This document shows, piece by piece, positions 33,006-39,632 of a stretch of 39,632 bases of DNA. A model generated the notes under the pieces. That model had not been told where the DNA came from. It made no database searches and was given only the letters and a program-made list of their open reading frames with translations. The translations under genes were made by a program, and so were the position numbers. Within the stretch, counting starts at the first letter, position 1; each line of letters starts with the position of its first letter. Source of the stretch: Candidatus Bathyarchaeota archaeon JdFR-07 (GTDB lineage: Archaea; Thermoproteota; Bathyarchaeia; Bathyarchaeales; Bathycorpusculaceae); contig MTLU01000006.1 in the NCBI GenBank assembly GCA_002010975.1, positions 1-39,632 on the forward strand, read 5' to 3'.

Positions 33006-33413
33006 TTATGTTCTGTGAGGAAGGTTTTCTAGTACAAACTTTATTATTTTGTCTGTAGGTGTTCCTGGACCAAACACTTCTTTTATACCAAGTTTTTTCA
33101 GTTCTGGAACATCTTCTTCTGGAATTATTCCCCCAGCGAAGACCATGATGTCTGTTAAGCCTTTTTCTTTAAGAAGTTCCATTATTCTTGGGAAAAGGGT
33201 CTTATGGGCTCCAGATAGAATGCTTAGACCTATAACGTCAACATCTTCTTGTAAAGCCGTTTCAACTATTTGTTCAGGTGTTTGTCTTAAACCGGTATAA
33301 ATTACTTCCATACCAGCATCTCTTAAGGCTCTTGCTACAACTTTTGCGCCTCGGTCATGACTGTCTAGACCTGGTTTTGCTATTAAAACCCTTATTTTTC
33401 TTATGCTTTGCAT
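33006..33413 (-). CDS. B12-binding small subunit of acyl-CoA mutase
   Basis: A 135-residue cobalamin-binding domain. The DxHxxG motif is D17-S-H19-D-R-G22, with His19 as lower cobalt ligand. The other two loops are [10 protein letters not shown] and VFAGGIIP. The Rossmann-like fold [36 protein letters not shown] is complete. It pairs with the separate large subunit encoded 14 bases upstream. This split layout is seen in archaeal methylmalonyl-CoA mutases and in isobutyryl-CoA mutase IcmA/IcmB. Confidence 0.95.
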   Translation of the reverse strand: MQSIRKIRVLIAKPGLDSHDRGAKVVARALRDAGMEVIYTGLRQTPEQIVETALQEDVDVIGLSILSGAHKTLFPRIMELLKEKGLTDIMVFAGGIIPEEDVPELKKLGIKEVFGPGTPTDKIIKFVLENLPHRT

Positions 33414-33427
33414 ATTATTCCTCCTTT

Positions 33428-35110
33428 TTAGATGACTATTAATTCTTTATATTCTCCGTAAACTTTGCGAAGTACCTCTGTTATTTCACCAAGGGTTGCA
33501 TAGGCTTTTACTGCTTCGATTATTGTTGGCATTAGGTTTTCATTTTTTTCAGCAGCATAATGAAGTTTTTCTAGGGTTTCCTTCACTTTTTTGTTATCCC
33601 TTTCTTGTTTTACTTTTTGCAATCTGGCGATTTGTTCCTCTTCAACTTTGGGGTCTACTCGTAAAAGTTTTACTGGATATTCTTTTTCTTTAATTGTATA
33701 TTCGTTTACGCCCACGAGTATTCTCTTTGTCTCGTCTATCTCCCGTTGATATCGGTAAGCGCTGTCAGCAATTTCTTTTTGGAAGAAACCTTTTTCTATG
33801 GCGGCGATGGCTCCGCCCATGTCGTCGATTTTTTGGATGTATTCCCAAGCTTTTTCTTCCATCTCGTTAGTTAAATCCTCAATGTAATATGCGCCTGCTA
33901 ATGGATCTACAGTGTTTGTTACTCCACTTTCATAGGCTATTATCTGTTGGGTTCTTAGGGCTACTCTAACAGCCTCTTCTGTGGGCAAGCATAAGGCTTC
34001 ATCGAAAGAGTTGGTATGCAAAGATTGGGTTCCCCCTAAAACTGCAGCTAGGGCTTGGATTGTGGTGCGTACTATGTTGTTGAGGGGTTGGTGTGCTGTT
34101 AACGTGCAACCTGAAGTTTGAACGTGCATTCGCATCCACATTGATCTGGGATTTTTTGCTTGGAATCTTTCTTTCATTATTTTTGCCCATAATCTACGGG
34201 CCGCCCTAAACTTGGCAATTTCCTCAAAGAAATCGTTATGAGATGCAAAGAAGAAGGACAAGCGAGGGGCAAAGTCATCTACTTTTAAACCTCTCTCTAG
34301 GGTTGATTCCACGTAAGCAATTCCATCATAAATGGTGAAGGCCAATTCTTGAAGAGCTGTGGCACCAGCTTCACGAATGTGATAACCGCTTATACTTATA
34401 GGATTCCATTTAGGCAAATGTCGTGCACAATATTCAATAACATCTGTTGAAAGCTTAAGTGAAGGTAGCGGTGGAAATATACATAGCTTTTGAGCGAAAA
34501 ACTCCTTTAGATTATCGTTCTGTGTCGTTCCTCCAAGCTTCTCTCTTGAAACACCTTGTTTATCTCCTACAGCCACGTACATAGCAAGCAGTATGGATGC
34601 TGGTCCATTAATAGTCATGGAAGTCGTTACTTTGTCTAAGGGTATGCCATCAAAAAGGATCTCCATGTCCTTAAGCGATGAAACGGCTACTCCACAGACT
34701 CCTACTTCGCCTTTTGCCATGGGATGATCAGAATCATAACCCATAATGGTTGGATAATCAAAAGCTGTGCTTAGACCAGTTTCTCCTTCGCTTAGTAGGT
34801 ATTTGAAACGTTTGTTTGTGTCTTCCGCTGTGCCGTAACCAGCGAACATTCGCATAGTCCAAAGTCTTCCCCTGTACATGGTAGCGTGTAGACCTCTAGT
34901 AAAGGGATATTCTCCTGGAAATCCCAAATCTTTTATGTAATCCATGTTTTCGATGTCTTCTGGAGTGTAAACTCTTTTTATTAGTATTCCTGAATGGTTG
35001 CGAAATTCGCTTTTTCGTTCCGGATGGCGGCTGATCCATTTTGGCAGTGTGGTATTTTCCCAGCGTTCCCGTTGCTTCTTTATTTCTCCAACTTTCTCTT
35101 TATCGAACAT
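33428..35110 (-). CDS. Large subunit of B12-dependent acyl-CoA mutase, isobutyryl-CoA mutase-like residues
   Basis: A 560-residue TIM-barrel mutase without the B12 domain. Conserved: [12 protein letters not shown] (R82, T85, R87), [32 protein letters not shown] with catalytic His244, [43 protein letters not shown]. By gap-free comparison with Propionibacterium MutB (from memory), two residues that bind the methylmalonyl carboxylate differ: Tyr89 is Phe (RMFAGYG) and Arg207 is Gln (KEFFAQKLC). Isobutyryl-CoA mutase has Phe and Gln there. Tyr75 is also His. So the usual label methylmalonyl-CoA mutase is doubtful; a non-carboxylated substrate such as isobutyryl-/butyryl-CoA is more likely. A TATA-like element lies before it. 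Confidence 0.92.
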   Translation of the reverse strand: MFDKEKVGEIKKQRERWENTTLPKWISRHPERKSEFRNHSGILIKRVYTPEDIENMDYIKDLGFPGEYPFTRGLHATMYRGRLWTMRMFAGYGTAEDTNKRFKYLLSEGETGLSTAFDYPTIMGYDSDHPMAKGEVGVCGVAVSSLKDMEILFDGIPLDKVTTSMTINGPASILLAMYVAVGDKQGVSREKLGGTTQNDNLKEFFAQKLCIFPPLPSLKLSTDVIEYCARHLPKWNPISISGYHIREAGATALQELAFTIYDGIAYVESTLERGLKVDDFAPRLSFFFASHNDFFEEIAKFRAARRLWAKIMKERFQAKNPRSMWMRMHVQTSGCTLTAHQPLNNIVRTTIQALAAVLGGTQSLHTNSFDEALCLPTEEAVRVALRTQQIIAYESGVTNTVDPLAGAYYIEDLTNEMEEKAWEYIQKIDDMGGAIAAIEKGFFQKEIADSAYRYQREIDETKRILVGVNEYTIKEKEYPVKLLRVDPKVEEEQIARLQKVKQERDNKKVKETLEKLHYAAEKNENLMPTIIEAVKAYATLGEITEVLRKVYGEYKELIVI

Positions 35111-35159
35111 TATTTTTGGTTCTCCGTTAATTTATATGAGCCAGTTTAAGCTTACTTAT

Positions 35160-35170
35160 GGTATAAAACC
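35160..35170 (-). promoter_or_regulatory. Candidate TATA box of the mutase operon
   Basis: GGTTTTATACC lies about 50 bases before the mutase ATG; CGGAGAACC near 35117-35125 could be the ribosome site. A second AT-rich element, CATATAAATT at about 35129-35138, is closer and could be used instead. The 136-base gap after the DUF35 genes is the largest in this strand set. Confidence 0.4.
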
Positions 35171-35246
35171 TAAAGGGATATTTTCTTATCGGTTCGATGG
35201 TCGTCAAAATATTGTCAGAATAATTAGAAAAAAGTGGAGAGAGGGG

Positions 35247-35714
35247 TTATTTTGTTGGTCTAAAGTAGGCTATGTCGTTTATTGAAGCCTTTCTTTCTTC
35301 TGGAGATTTTAGAACAGCTTCTACTTTCATGCCTATGCAGACAGTGTCTGTTTCGCCTATCTTATGGATCATTCCGCCGTGGGCACCTTCAAACTTTATT
35401 AAGGCATATATAACTGGTTTTTCGAGTTTTTTGCCATCTTTTTCTATAGTGGCTATGGTGAATGTGTGGATCGTTCCCTTCTTACCTACATCTATCCATT
35501 CTTCAAGTTTTGCAAAGCATCTTTCACAGTACATGCGTGGTGGAACATAGACTATGCTGCAGTTCGGGCATCTTGTCCCCATTATTCTCCCGTTTTCTTT
35601 CAATTCTTTGAAGAAGCGTTCTCCAACCACGCCTAGGGTGTACATGTAGTCGGCTTCCATATGCCCTATCCAGTGGCGAGCATCAAAAGGATTGGTTATT
35701 TTCTCTATGCTCAA
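35247..35714 (-). CDS. DUF35 OB-fold/zinc-ribbon partner of thiolase-fold enzyme, copy A
   Basis: A 155-residue protein from TTG 35714, with GGAGG upstream inside the preceding gene. An N-terminal helix is followed by a rubredoxin-like zinc ribbon (TRCPNCSIVYVPPRMYCERCF) and an OB fold (GTIHTFTIAT, PVIYALIKFEGAHGGMIHKIGE, MKVEAVLKSPEER). DUF35 proteins bind thiolase-superfamily enzymes and gate or hold acyl-CoA, as in the archaeal thiolase/HMG-CoA synthase complex, benzoylsuccinyl-CoA thiolase BbsAB and the aldolase Ltp2-ChsH2. It overlaps copy B by four bases, suggesting a complex with two different DUF35 chains. Confidence 0.88.
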   Translation of the reverse strand: MSIEKITNPFDARHWIGHMEADYMYTLGVVGERFFKELKENGRIMGTRCPNCSIVYVPPRMYCERCFAKLEEWIDVGKKGTIHTFTIATIEKDGKKLEKPVIYALIKFEGAHGGMIHKIGETDTVCIGMKVEAVLKSPEERKASINDIAYFRPTK

Positions 35715-36238
35715 AGTGTTGCAGCCTCCTTTACTGGTTTGAAGTATTTTATGTCCGTAATTGCGCCTTCCCTTTCTTCTGGAGGTTTCCAGACAGCTTC
35801 TACTTTCATGCCGATTTTGAGCTGCTTCCAGTCTTCTACTTCTCCTATTTTGTGAATTATTCCCATGCCTTCAGAAGCTCCATCCAAGTCTATGATGGCT
35901 ACTATTATTGGTTCTTTTAACCTAGTGGCATCTGCTGCTAGGTAAGAGGCAGAAAATGTGTTGATTGTCCCCGTGTCCTTGACGTAGGTCCATCCGTCGG
36001 TAGGTTTAAAGCATAGCTCACAGTAAATCCTTGGTGGAACCATTATACGGCCGCATTTGTTGCATGTAGAAGCAATTATCCTACCCTTTTTCAATTCCTC
36101 TAGGAACTTGCTTATAGCTATACCGGCACTCCATGCGTATTTAGCCTTTGGTTTAAACTTTTCAATGGGAATTTTTCCTTCTTTTATTTCTTCAGCTTTA
36201 ACTTCTTCACCTAGATAACGCTTAATTTTTTCACTCAT
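35711..36238 (-). CDS. DUF35 OB-fold/zinc-ribbon partner of thiolase-fold enzyme, copy B
   Basis: A 175-residue paralogue of copy A, with GGAGAGAAGG before the ATG. It has an additional N-terminus of about 30 residues (KIKRYLGEEVKAEEIKEG). The zinc ribbon is STCNKCGRIMVPPRIYCELCF; the OB fold has GTINTFSASYLAADATRLKEPIIVAIIDLDGASEGMGIIHKIGE and MKVEAVWKPPEER. It starts 16 bases after the thiolase-fold gene at 36254-37420. Two DUF35 and two thiolase-fold genes in one operon point to a hetero-oligomer in which each thiolase-fold chain has its own partner. Confidence 0.88.
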   Translation of the reverse strand: MSEKIKRYLGEEVKAEEIKEGKIPIEKFKPKAKYAWSAGIAISKFLEELKKGRIIASTCNKCGRIMVPPRIYCELCFKPTDGWTYVKDTGTINTFSASYLAADATRLKEPIIVAIIDLDGASEGMGIIHKIGEVEDWKQLKIGMKVEAVWKPPEEREGAITDIKYFKPVKEAATL

Positions 36239-36253
36239 AATCCTTCTCTCCTT

Positions 36254-37420
36254 TTATCGTCTTAACACTATTACTGAGCCGTACTGCATTAGATCACCCC
36301 ATGCTTGTGCAATGCCTGTTCTTGGGTCTCCCGGAATTTGTCTTTTTCCCGCTTCACCGCGCAATTGCCAGAAGATTTCGCAAACTTTCATTAAACCAGC
36401 TGCTGCAATAGGATTGCCAACTCCTAAGAGTCCTCCTGATGGGTTAATGGGTAGATCACCGTCTCTTTGGGTTACGCCTTCGGCTGTAAGTTTTGGTGCT
36501 TCGCCTTTCTTGCACAACAGTAAGCCTTCCATATGATGAAGCTCTTTATAGTCAAATGGATCATAAGGTTCAGCGACATCGATCTCTTTCGGCGGATTTT
36601 TTATTCCAGCCATTTTGTATGCCATACGAGCAGCATACTCTACATAATCTGGATAGTATAGATCACGGTTCGTCCAATGTGTAGAATCAATACACCAGCC
36701 TACTCCATCAATCCATACGGGATTATCCGTAATCTCTTTGGCCACATCTTCAGATACAAGCACCAAAGCTGCACCACCATCACTTGTGGGGCTTACATCC
36801 AAACGTTGAACAGGCCAAGCCATGATTTCAGAATTTAATACATCGTCCACGGTTATGCGAGCTGCTAACTGGGCACACGGATGATCTAATGCGTTTCCCT
36901 TGTTTTTAACGGAAACTAGGGCTATATGTTCTTTCTTGATATTGTGTTTATGCATATACCGTTGCATTTCTAACGCAAATATCCAGATCAAGTTCATGCC
37001 GATGGGCCTTTCAAGAATAGGGTCAAAGATTGTTGTAAAAGCGTATTGTGGATGGGGATAGCATGATGACATTTTCTCTTCGCATACTACTAGACAAGTG
37101 TCAAATTGTCCTGAAGCAATATGCCACCAGCCAGCCAAAGGTGTGAAAACGCCAGTTCCACCTCCTACAAAAACTCGGGTGTATGGCTTATGGTAGGCTC
37201 CTGCCCCATCAGCTAAATACTCTCCCTTCATGTGAACTCCATCAAAAGCATCTGGAGCGGTTCCCATCACAACGCTCTGGATGTCCCTTAGTTCTAGTCC
37301 TGCAGCATCTAAAGCCATTTTTGCTGCCTCGTAGGCTAATTCTTTACCCGTTTCTTTCAGTCTTCTTCTGAAGAGAGTTAAGCCAGCACCTACAATTGCG
37401 ACTCTTTTCTTTCCATACAT
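36254..37420 (-). CDS. Thiolase-fold protein lacking the catalytic Cys and both His (copy 1)
   Basis: The protein has 388 residues from ATG 37420, which AGAGGTG precedes; a GTG at 37432 overlaps the upstream stop. The SCP2-thiolase fold is clear (AIVGAGLTLFRRR, DGGAALVLVSEDVA, NPSGGLLGVGNP, WQLRGEAGKRQI). Aligned without gaps to the canonical thiolase at the right edge, the nucleophile position in VEAACASSG is Gly (VFVGGGTG). The VHD His is Tyr (AEPYDPF), and the GHP His is Asn (GNP). It therefore cannot run normal thiolysis. Tyr at the VHD position recalls the thiolase-fold aldolase Ltp2. It overlaps or abuts copy 2 and is followed by two DUF35 genes. Confidence 0.88.
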   Translation of the reverse strand: MYGKKRVAIVGAGLTLFRRRLKETGKELAYEAAKMALDAAGLELRDIQSVVMGTAPDAFDGVHMKGEYLADGAGAYHKPYTRVFVGGGTGVFTPLAGWWHIASGQFDTCLVVCEEKMSSCYPHPQYAFTTIFDPILERPIGMNLIWIFALEMQRYMHKHNIKKEHIALVSVKNKGNALDHPCAQLAARITVDDVLNSEIMAWPVQRLDVSPTSDGGAALVLVSEDVAKEITDNPVWIDGVGWCIDSTHWTNRDLYYPDYVEYAARMAYKMAGIKNPPKEIDVAEPYDPFDYKELHHMEGLLLCKKGEAPKLTAEGVTQRDGDLPINPSGGLLGVGNPIAAAGLMKVCEIFWQLRGEAGKRQIPGDPRTGIAQAWGDLMQYGSVIVLRR

Positions 37421-37428
37421 TTTCCATT

Positions 37429-38586
37429 TCACCTCTTTACATTACTTAAAACAGCTACAACGCCCGTTGCTGTGGGAATTCCGCGCCAAGTATGTGCTAA
37501 ACCAACTTCTGCATTTGGTATCTGCCTTCTACCAGCTTCGCCTCTCAGCTGTAATACAACTTCGAGAAGTTTTTGTGTGCCAGAGGCCTCAAGTCCATAG
37601 CCCATTCCCAGCAAACCTCCAGAAGGATTTACTGGGAACTCGCCGTTAAGATTTGTTAGTCCGTCTTCTAGAAGTTTCCCAGCTTCTCCGTAATCGCAGA
37701 GTTTAAGCGCTTCCATGTGCTGAAGTTCTTTGTAAGCAAATTGGTCATGGATTTCTGCAAAATCTATTTCCATCCATGGATTGTTAATTTTTGCTTGTTT
37801 GTATGCCATTTCTGCTGCCATTCGTGTATAAACAGCTTTCGTCCATTCTCTAGTTTCTAGACTTGGAGTTTCTGTGCACCACCCTACACCTTTAACCCAG
37901 ATAGGCTTGTCTGATAAACTCTCTGCAATCTTCTCGGAAGCCAAAACCATTACTATACATCCATCTGCTGGCGTGCTTATCTCCAGTTTCTTCAACGGAT
38001 AGAAGCATGTTTCAGAACACAAAACTTGATCCAAGGTTACGTTGGCACCGTAAGCTGCATAGGGATTCAATATGCCATTTCTTTTGTTTTTAACCACCAC
38101 TTGAGCGCATTGTTCCGTTGTAGTGCAAGTGTCATGTAGATACCTGTTCATTTCCATTCCTGCAATGTAGTAGGGATGTCCTCCAAGGGGTCTATTATAT
38201 ACAGGGTCTAAACCGAAAGCTACAATGTCTATGTAGGTTAGTATGTCTGATGCTTTACTGTGGGCTTCTAAAACGATGGTGTCAAAATGTCCAGTTCTAA
38301 TGAGCATGTAGGCTGTTGCCAATCCAAGCATTCCGTCACCAGAAACCGTGAAAAGATGTCTTAATACAGCGCCCAGTTGATCTGGGACAAACTCGTCGAA
38401 GATACTGAAACCTTCCAGATAATCCTCTGCACATGTTATAAAAACATCCACGTCTTTTCTTGGATTGATTCCCGCATCTTCATAGGCTTTAACCGCTGTC
38501 TCGAACATCAACTCTTTATAAGAAAGCTCCGGCGTTATTGGTTTGAAACCACTGCATCCAAATCCAACAATAGCTACTTCGCTCAT
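37429..38586 (-). CDS. Thiolase-fold protein lacking the catalytic Cys (copy 2)
   Basis: The protein has 385 residues from ATG 38586, with AGGGAGAAG before it. Fold marks: EVAIVGFGCSGF, ISTPADGCIVMVLASEKIA, NPSGGLLGMGYG, LQLRGEAGRRQIPN. The nucleophile position is Ser (HLFTVSGDGM against RVEAACASSG). The VHD His is kept (AEIHDQF), but the GHP His is Tyr (GYG). Copy 1 has the opposite pattern, Tyr at VHD and no His at GHP, so the two chains may complement each other. First gene of the operon copy 2, copy 1, DUF35 B, DUF35 A, probably leading into the mutase genes. Most pipelines would call it acetyl-CoA acetyltransferase, which the residues do not support. Confidence 0.88.
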   Translation of the reverse strand: MSEVAIVGFGCSGFKPITPELSYKELMFETAVKAYEDAGINPRKDVDVFITCAEDYLEGFSIFDEFVPDQLGAVLRHLFTVSGDGMLGLATAYMLIRTGHFDTIVLEAHSKASDILTYIDIVAFGLDPVYNRPLGGHPYYIAGMEMNRYLHDTCTTTEQCAQVVVKNKRNGILNPYAAYGANVTLDQVLCSETCFYPLKKLEISTPADGCIVMVLASEKIAESLSDKPIWVKGVGWCTETPSLETREWTKAVYTRMAAEMAYKQAKINNPWMEIDFAEIHDQFAYKELQHMEALKLCDYGEAGKLLEDGLTNLNGEFPVNPSGGLLGMGYGLEASGTQKLLEVVLQLRGEAGRRQIPNAEVGLAHTWRGIPTATGVVAVLSNVKR

Positions 38587-38672
38587 TTCTTCTCCCTTAA
38601 ACTTTTAGAGCTATACTGTAAAAGGCAAATCACATAAAACTTTCGTGAAAAATGCTGCAAAATATTGAAGAA

Positions 38673-38682
38673 ATTTAAATAC
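38673..38682 (+). promoter_or_regulatory. TATA box of the right-edge thiolase
   Basis: ATTTAAATAC lies about 60 bases before the TTG start at 38738, giving a leader of about 30 bases with AAGGCGA as ribosome site. The 151-base gap to the divergent operon holds promoters for both directions. Confidence 0.45.
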
Positions 38683-38737
38683 TTGTTCGATTACTATTCG
38701 TCTCTCTTAAAATCAAAGGGCGCAAGGCGATTTCGCT

Positions 38738-39632
38738 TTGAAAGGTAAACCTAAAGTTTCTATAGTCTCTGCTGGTTTGTCAAAATTCGGAAAGAGAGAA
38801 GGATTATATGCTAGAGAACTTTTTGCCGAGGCTGTTAAAGAGGCTTTTGACAGATGTCCGAAGCTGGATCCTAAAAAGGACATCCAAGCTCTATTTGTTG
38901 GGCATATGGGAGAATCCTATGAACATCAAGGGCATACAGGTGCCACTATTGCTGATTGGGCTGGTTTGCTGAATATTCCTGCTACGAGGGTGGAAGCTGC
39001 CTGTGCTTCTTCAGGAGCTGCTTTAAGAGCTGGGATTTATGCTGTTCTCTCTGGCTTATGCGATGTTGTTATGGTGGGCGGAGTCGAAAAAATGACTCAT
39101 CGAATAACCCCTGAGGTTACAGAGTTTTTGGCTATGGCCTCAGACTTTCCCTTTGAACAATGGCATGGAATAACCTTTCCTGGGCTCTTTGCATTAATGG
39201 CTACTGCCCATATGCACAGGTATGGTACGACAGAAGCCCAACTTGCAGCCGTAGCTGTAAAAAACCATTATCATGGAAGTCTAAACCCCAAGGCTCACAT
39301 GCAGAAAGAAGTGACTTTGGAAACAGCCTTATCCTCGCGGATCATAGCGTGGCCCCTTAAACTTTATGATTGTTCATTAATTACTGATGGTGCCAGCTGC
39401 CTGATTTTGACAAAGCCTGAGTTGGCTAAAAAATACGGGGAGACACCCGTGCACATAATTGGAAGCGGGCAGGCTAGTGACACCATAGGTATGTATGAAA
39501 GAGAAGAGTTCACTTCTCTTAGAGCAGCAAAGTTAGCTGCTAAAAAAGCTTATGAAATGGCAGACGTTAAGCCGGAAAGCGTAAACGTTGCTGAAGTTCA
39601 CGACTGTTTCACCATAGCTGAAATAATAGCTT
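38738..39632 (+). CDS. Canonical SCP2-type thiolase (3' end cut by window)
   Basis: The first 298 residues from TTG 38738, preceded by AAGGCGA; an in-frame TAA at 38708-38710 and no ATG or GTG in between make TTG the best start. The fold begins PKVSIVSAGLSKFGKREG. The nucleophile is present: RVEAACASSGAALRAG with Cys89. VVMVGGVEKMT and DGASCLILTKPE follow, and the VHD motif is intact (AEVHDCFTIAEI). The GHP motif lies beyond the window. It should run acyl-CoA thiolysis or condensation. It diverges from the degenerate pair and differs sharply from them at the active site, so it may supply the thiolase step of the same acyl-CoA pathway. Confidence 0.92.
   Translation, partial: MKGKPKVSIVSAGLSKFGKREGLYARELFAEAVKEAFDRCPKLDPKKDIQALFVGHMGESYEHQGHTGATIADWAGLLNIPATRVEAACASSGAALRAGIYAVLSGLCDVVMVGGVEKMTHRITPEVTEFLAMASDFPFEQWHGITFPGLFALMATAHMHRYGTTEAQLAAVAVKNHYHGSLNPKAHMQKEVTLETALSSRIIAWPLKLYDCSLITDGASCLILTKPELAKKYGETPVHIIGSGQASDTIGMYEREEFTSLRAAKLAAKKAYEMADVKPESVNVAEVHDCFTIAEIIA

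Noticed and set aside
33428-35110. Plain methylmalonyl-CoA mutase assignment
   Set aside because: The Tyr89 and Arg207 equivalents are Phe and Gln, so the substrate call is left open with isobutyryl-CoA mutase favoured.
36254-38586. Acetyl-CoA acetyltransferase assignment for both thiolase-fold genes
   Set aside because: The catalytic Cys is Gly or Ser and further active-site His residues are replaced.

Overview
The window looks like a piece of an AT-rich archaeal chromosome, most probably from the Bathyarchaeia or a near relative (inferred from gene content, not proven). Supporting signs are an undivided RNA polymerase subunit A (A' and A'' in one 1273-residue chain), an undivided subunit B, archaeal L30e and NusA-type KH genes, TATA boxes upstream of several genes, a tRNA with bulge-helix-bulge intron logic, DUF35/thiolase pairs, and cell-surface cohesin/PKD proteins.

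Layout. (1) 1-7.6 kb: a run of plus-strand surface genes. They are the end of a dockerin-bearing protein, two cohesin-like proteins with C-terminal anchors, a 1167-residue PKD/cohesin mosaic, and a membrane-anchored protein with a caspase-like His/Cys pair. (2) 7.6-12.9 kb: two unknown genes, a minus-strand set (DUF1893, thioredoxin, 43-residue membrane peptide, DUF2148 Fe-S protein), a nickel-type CbiM/PDGLE transporter divergent from nikR with a clear palindromic operator between them, and nadA. (3) 13.3-22 kb: a tRNA-Leu(CAA) that seems to carry two introns, then rpoB-rpoA-rpl30e-nusA and a 59-residue membrane protein. The usual neighbours rpoH, rps12 and rps7 are absent from this window. 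(4) 22-26.5 kb: a gene broken by apparent frameshifts, an ArsR-like regulator with a palindrome before it, and a tightly coupled operon of a short Smc5/6-like ATPase, a kleisin-like protein and a ScpB/kite-like winged-helix protein. (5) 27-31.5 kb: unknown genes, an SPFH protein with three zinc ribbons, a second zinc-ribbon protein, a P-loop kinase, a stand-alone RAM domain and a VTT/DedA membrane protein. (6) 31.5-39.6 kb: a B12-dependent acyl-CoA mutase set (large and small subunits, MeaB-type GTPase, cobalamin adenosyltransferase) behind two thiolase-fold genes and two DUF35 genes, with a third, canonical thiolase diverging at the right edge.

Three things stand out. The SMC-kleisin-kite operon is a compact genome-maintenance complex whose ATPase resembles Smc5 rather than canonical SMC. 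In the acyl-CoA cluster, both paired thiolase-fold proteins have lost the nucleophilic Cys (Gly in one, Ser in the other) and carry Tyr where catalytic His is expected, which suggests aldolase-like rather than thiolytic chemistry. The linked mutase has Phe89 and Gln207 where methylmalonyl-CoA mutase has Tyr89 and Arg207, the pattern of isobutyryl-CoA mutase. Together these suggest a branched acyl-CoA pathway rather than ordinary propionate metabolism. All functional assignments are from reading the sequence and family knowledge; no searches were run.
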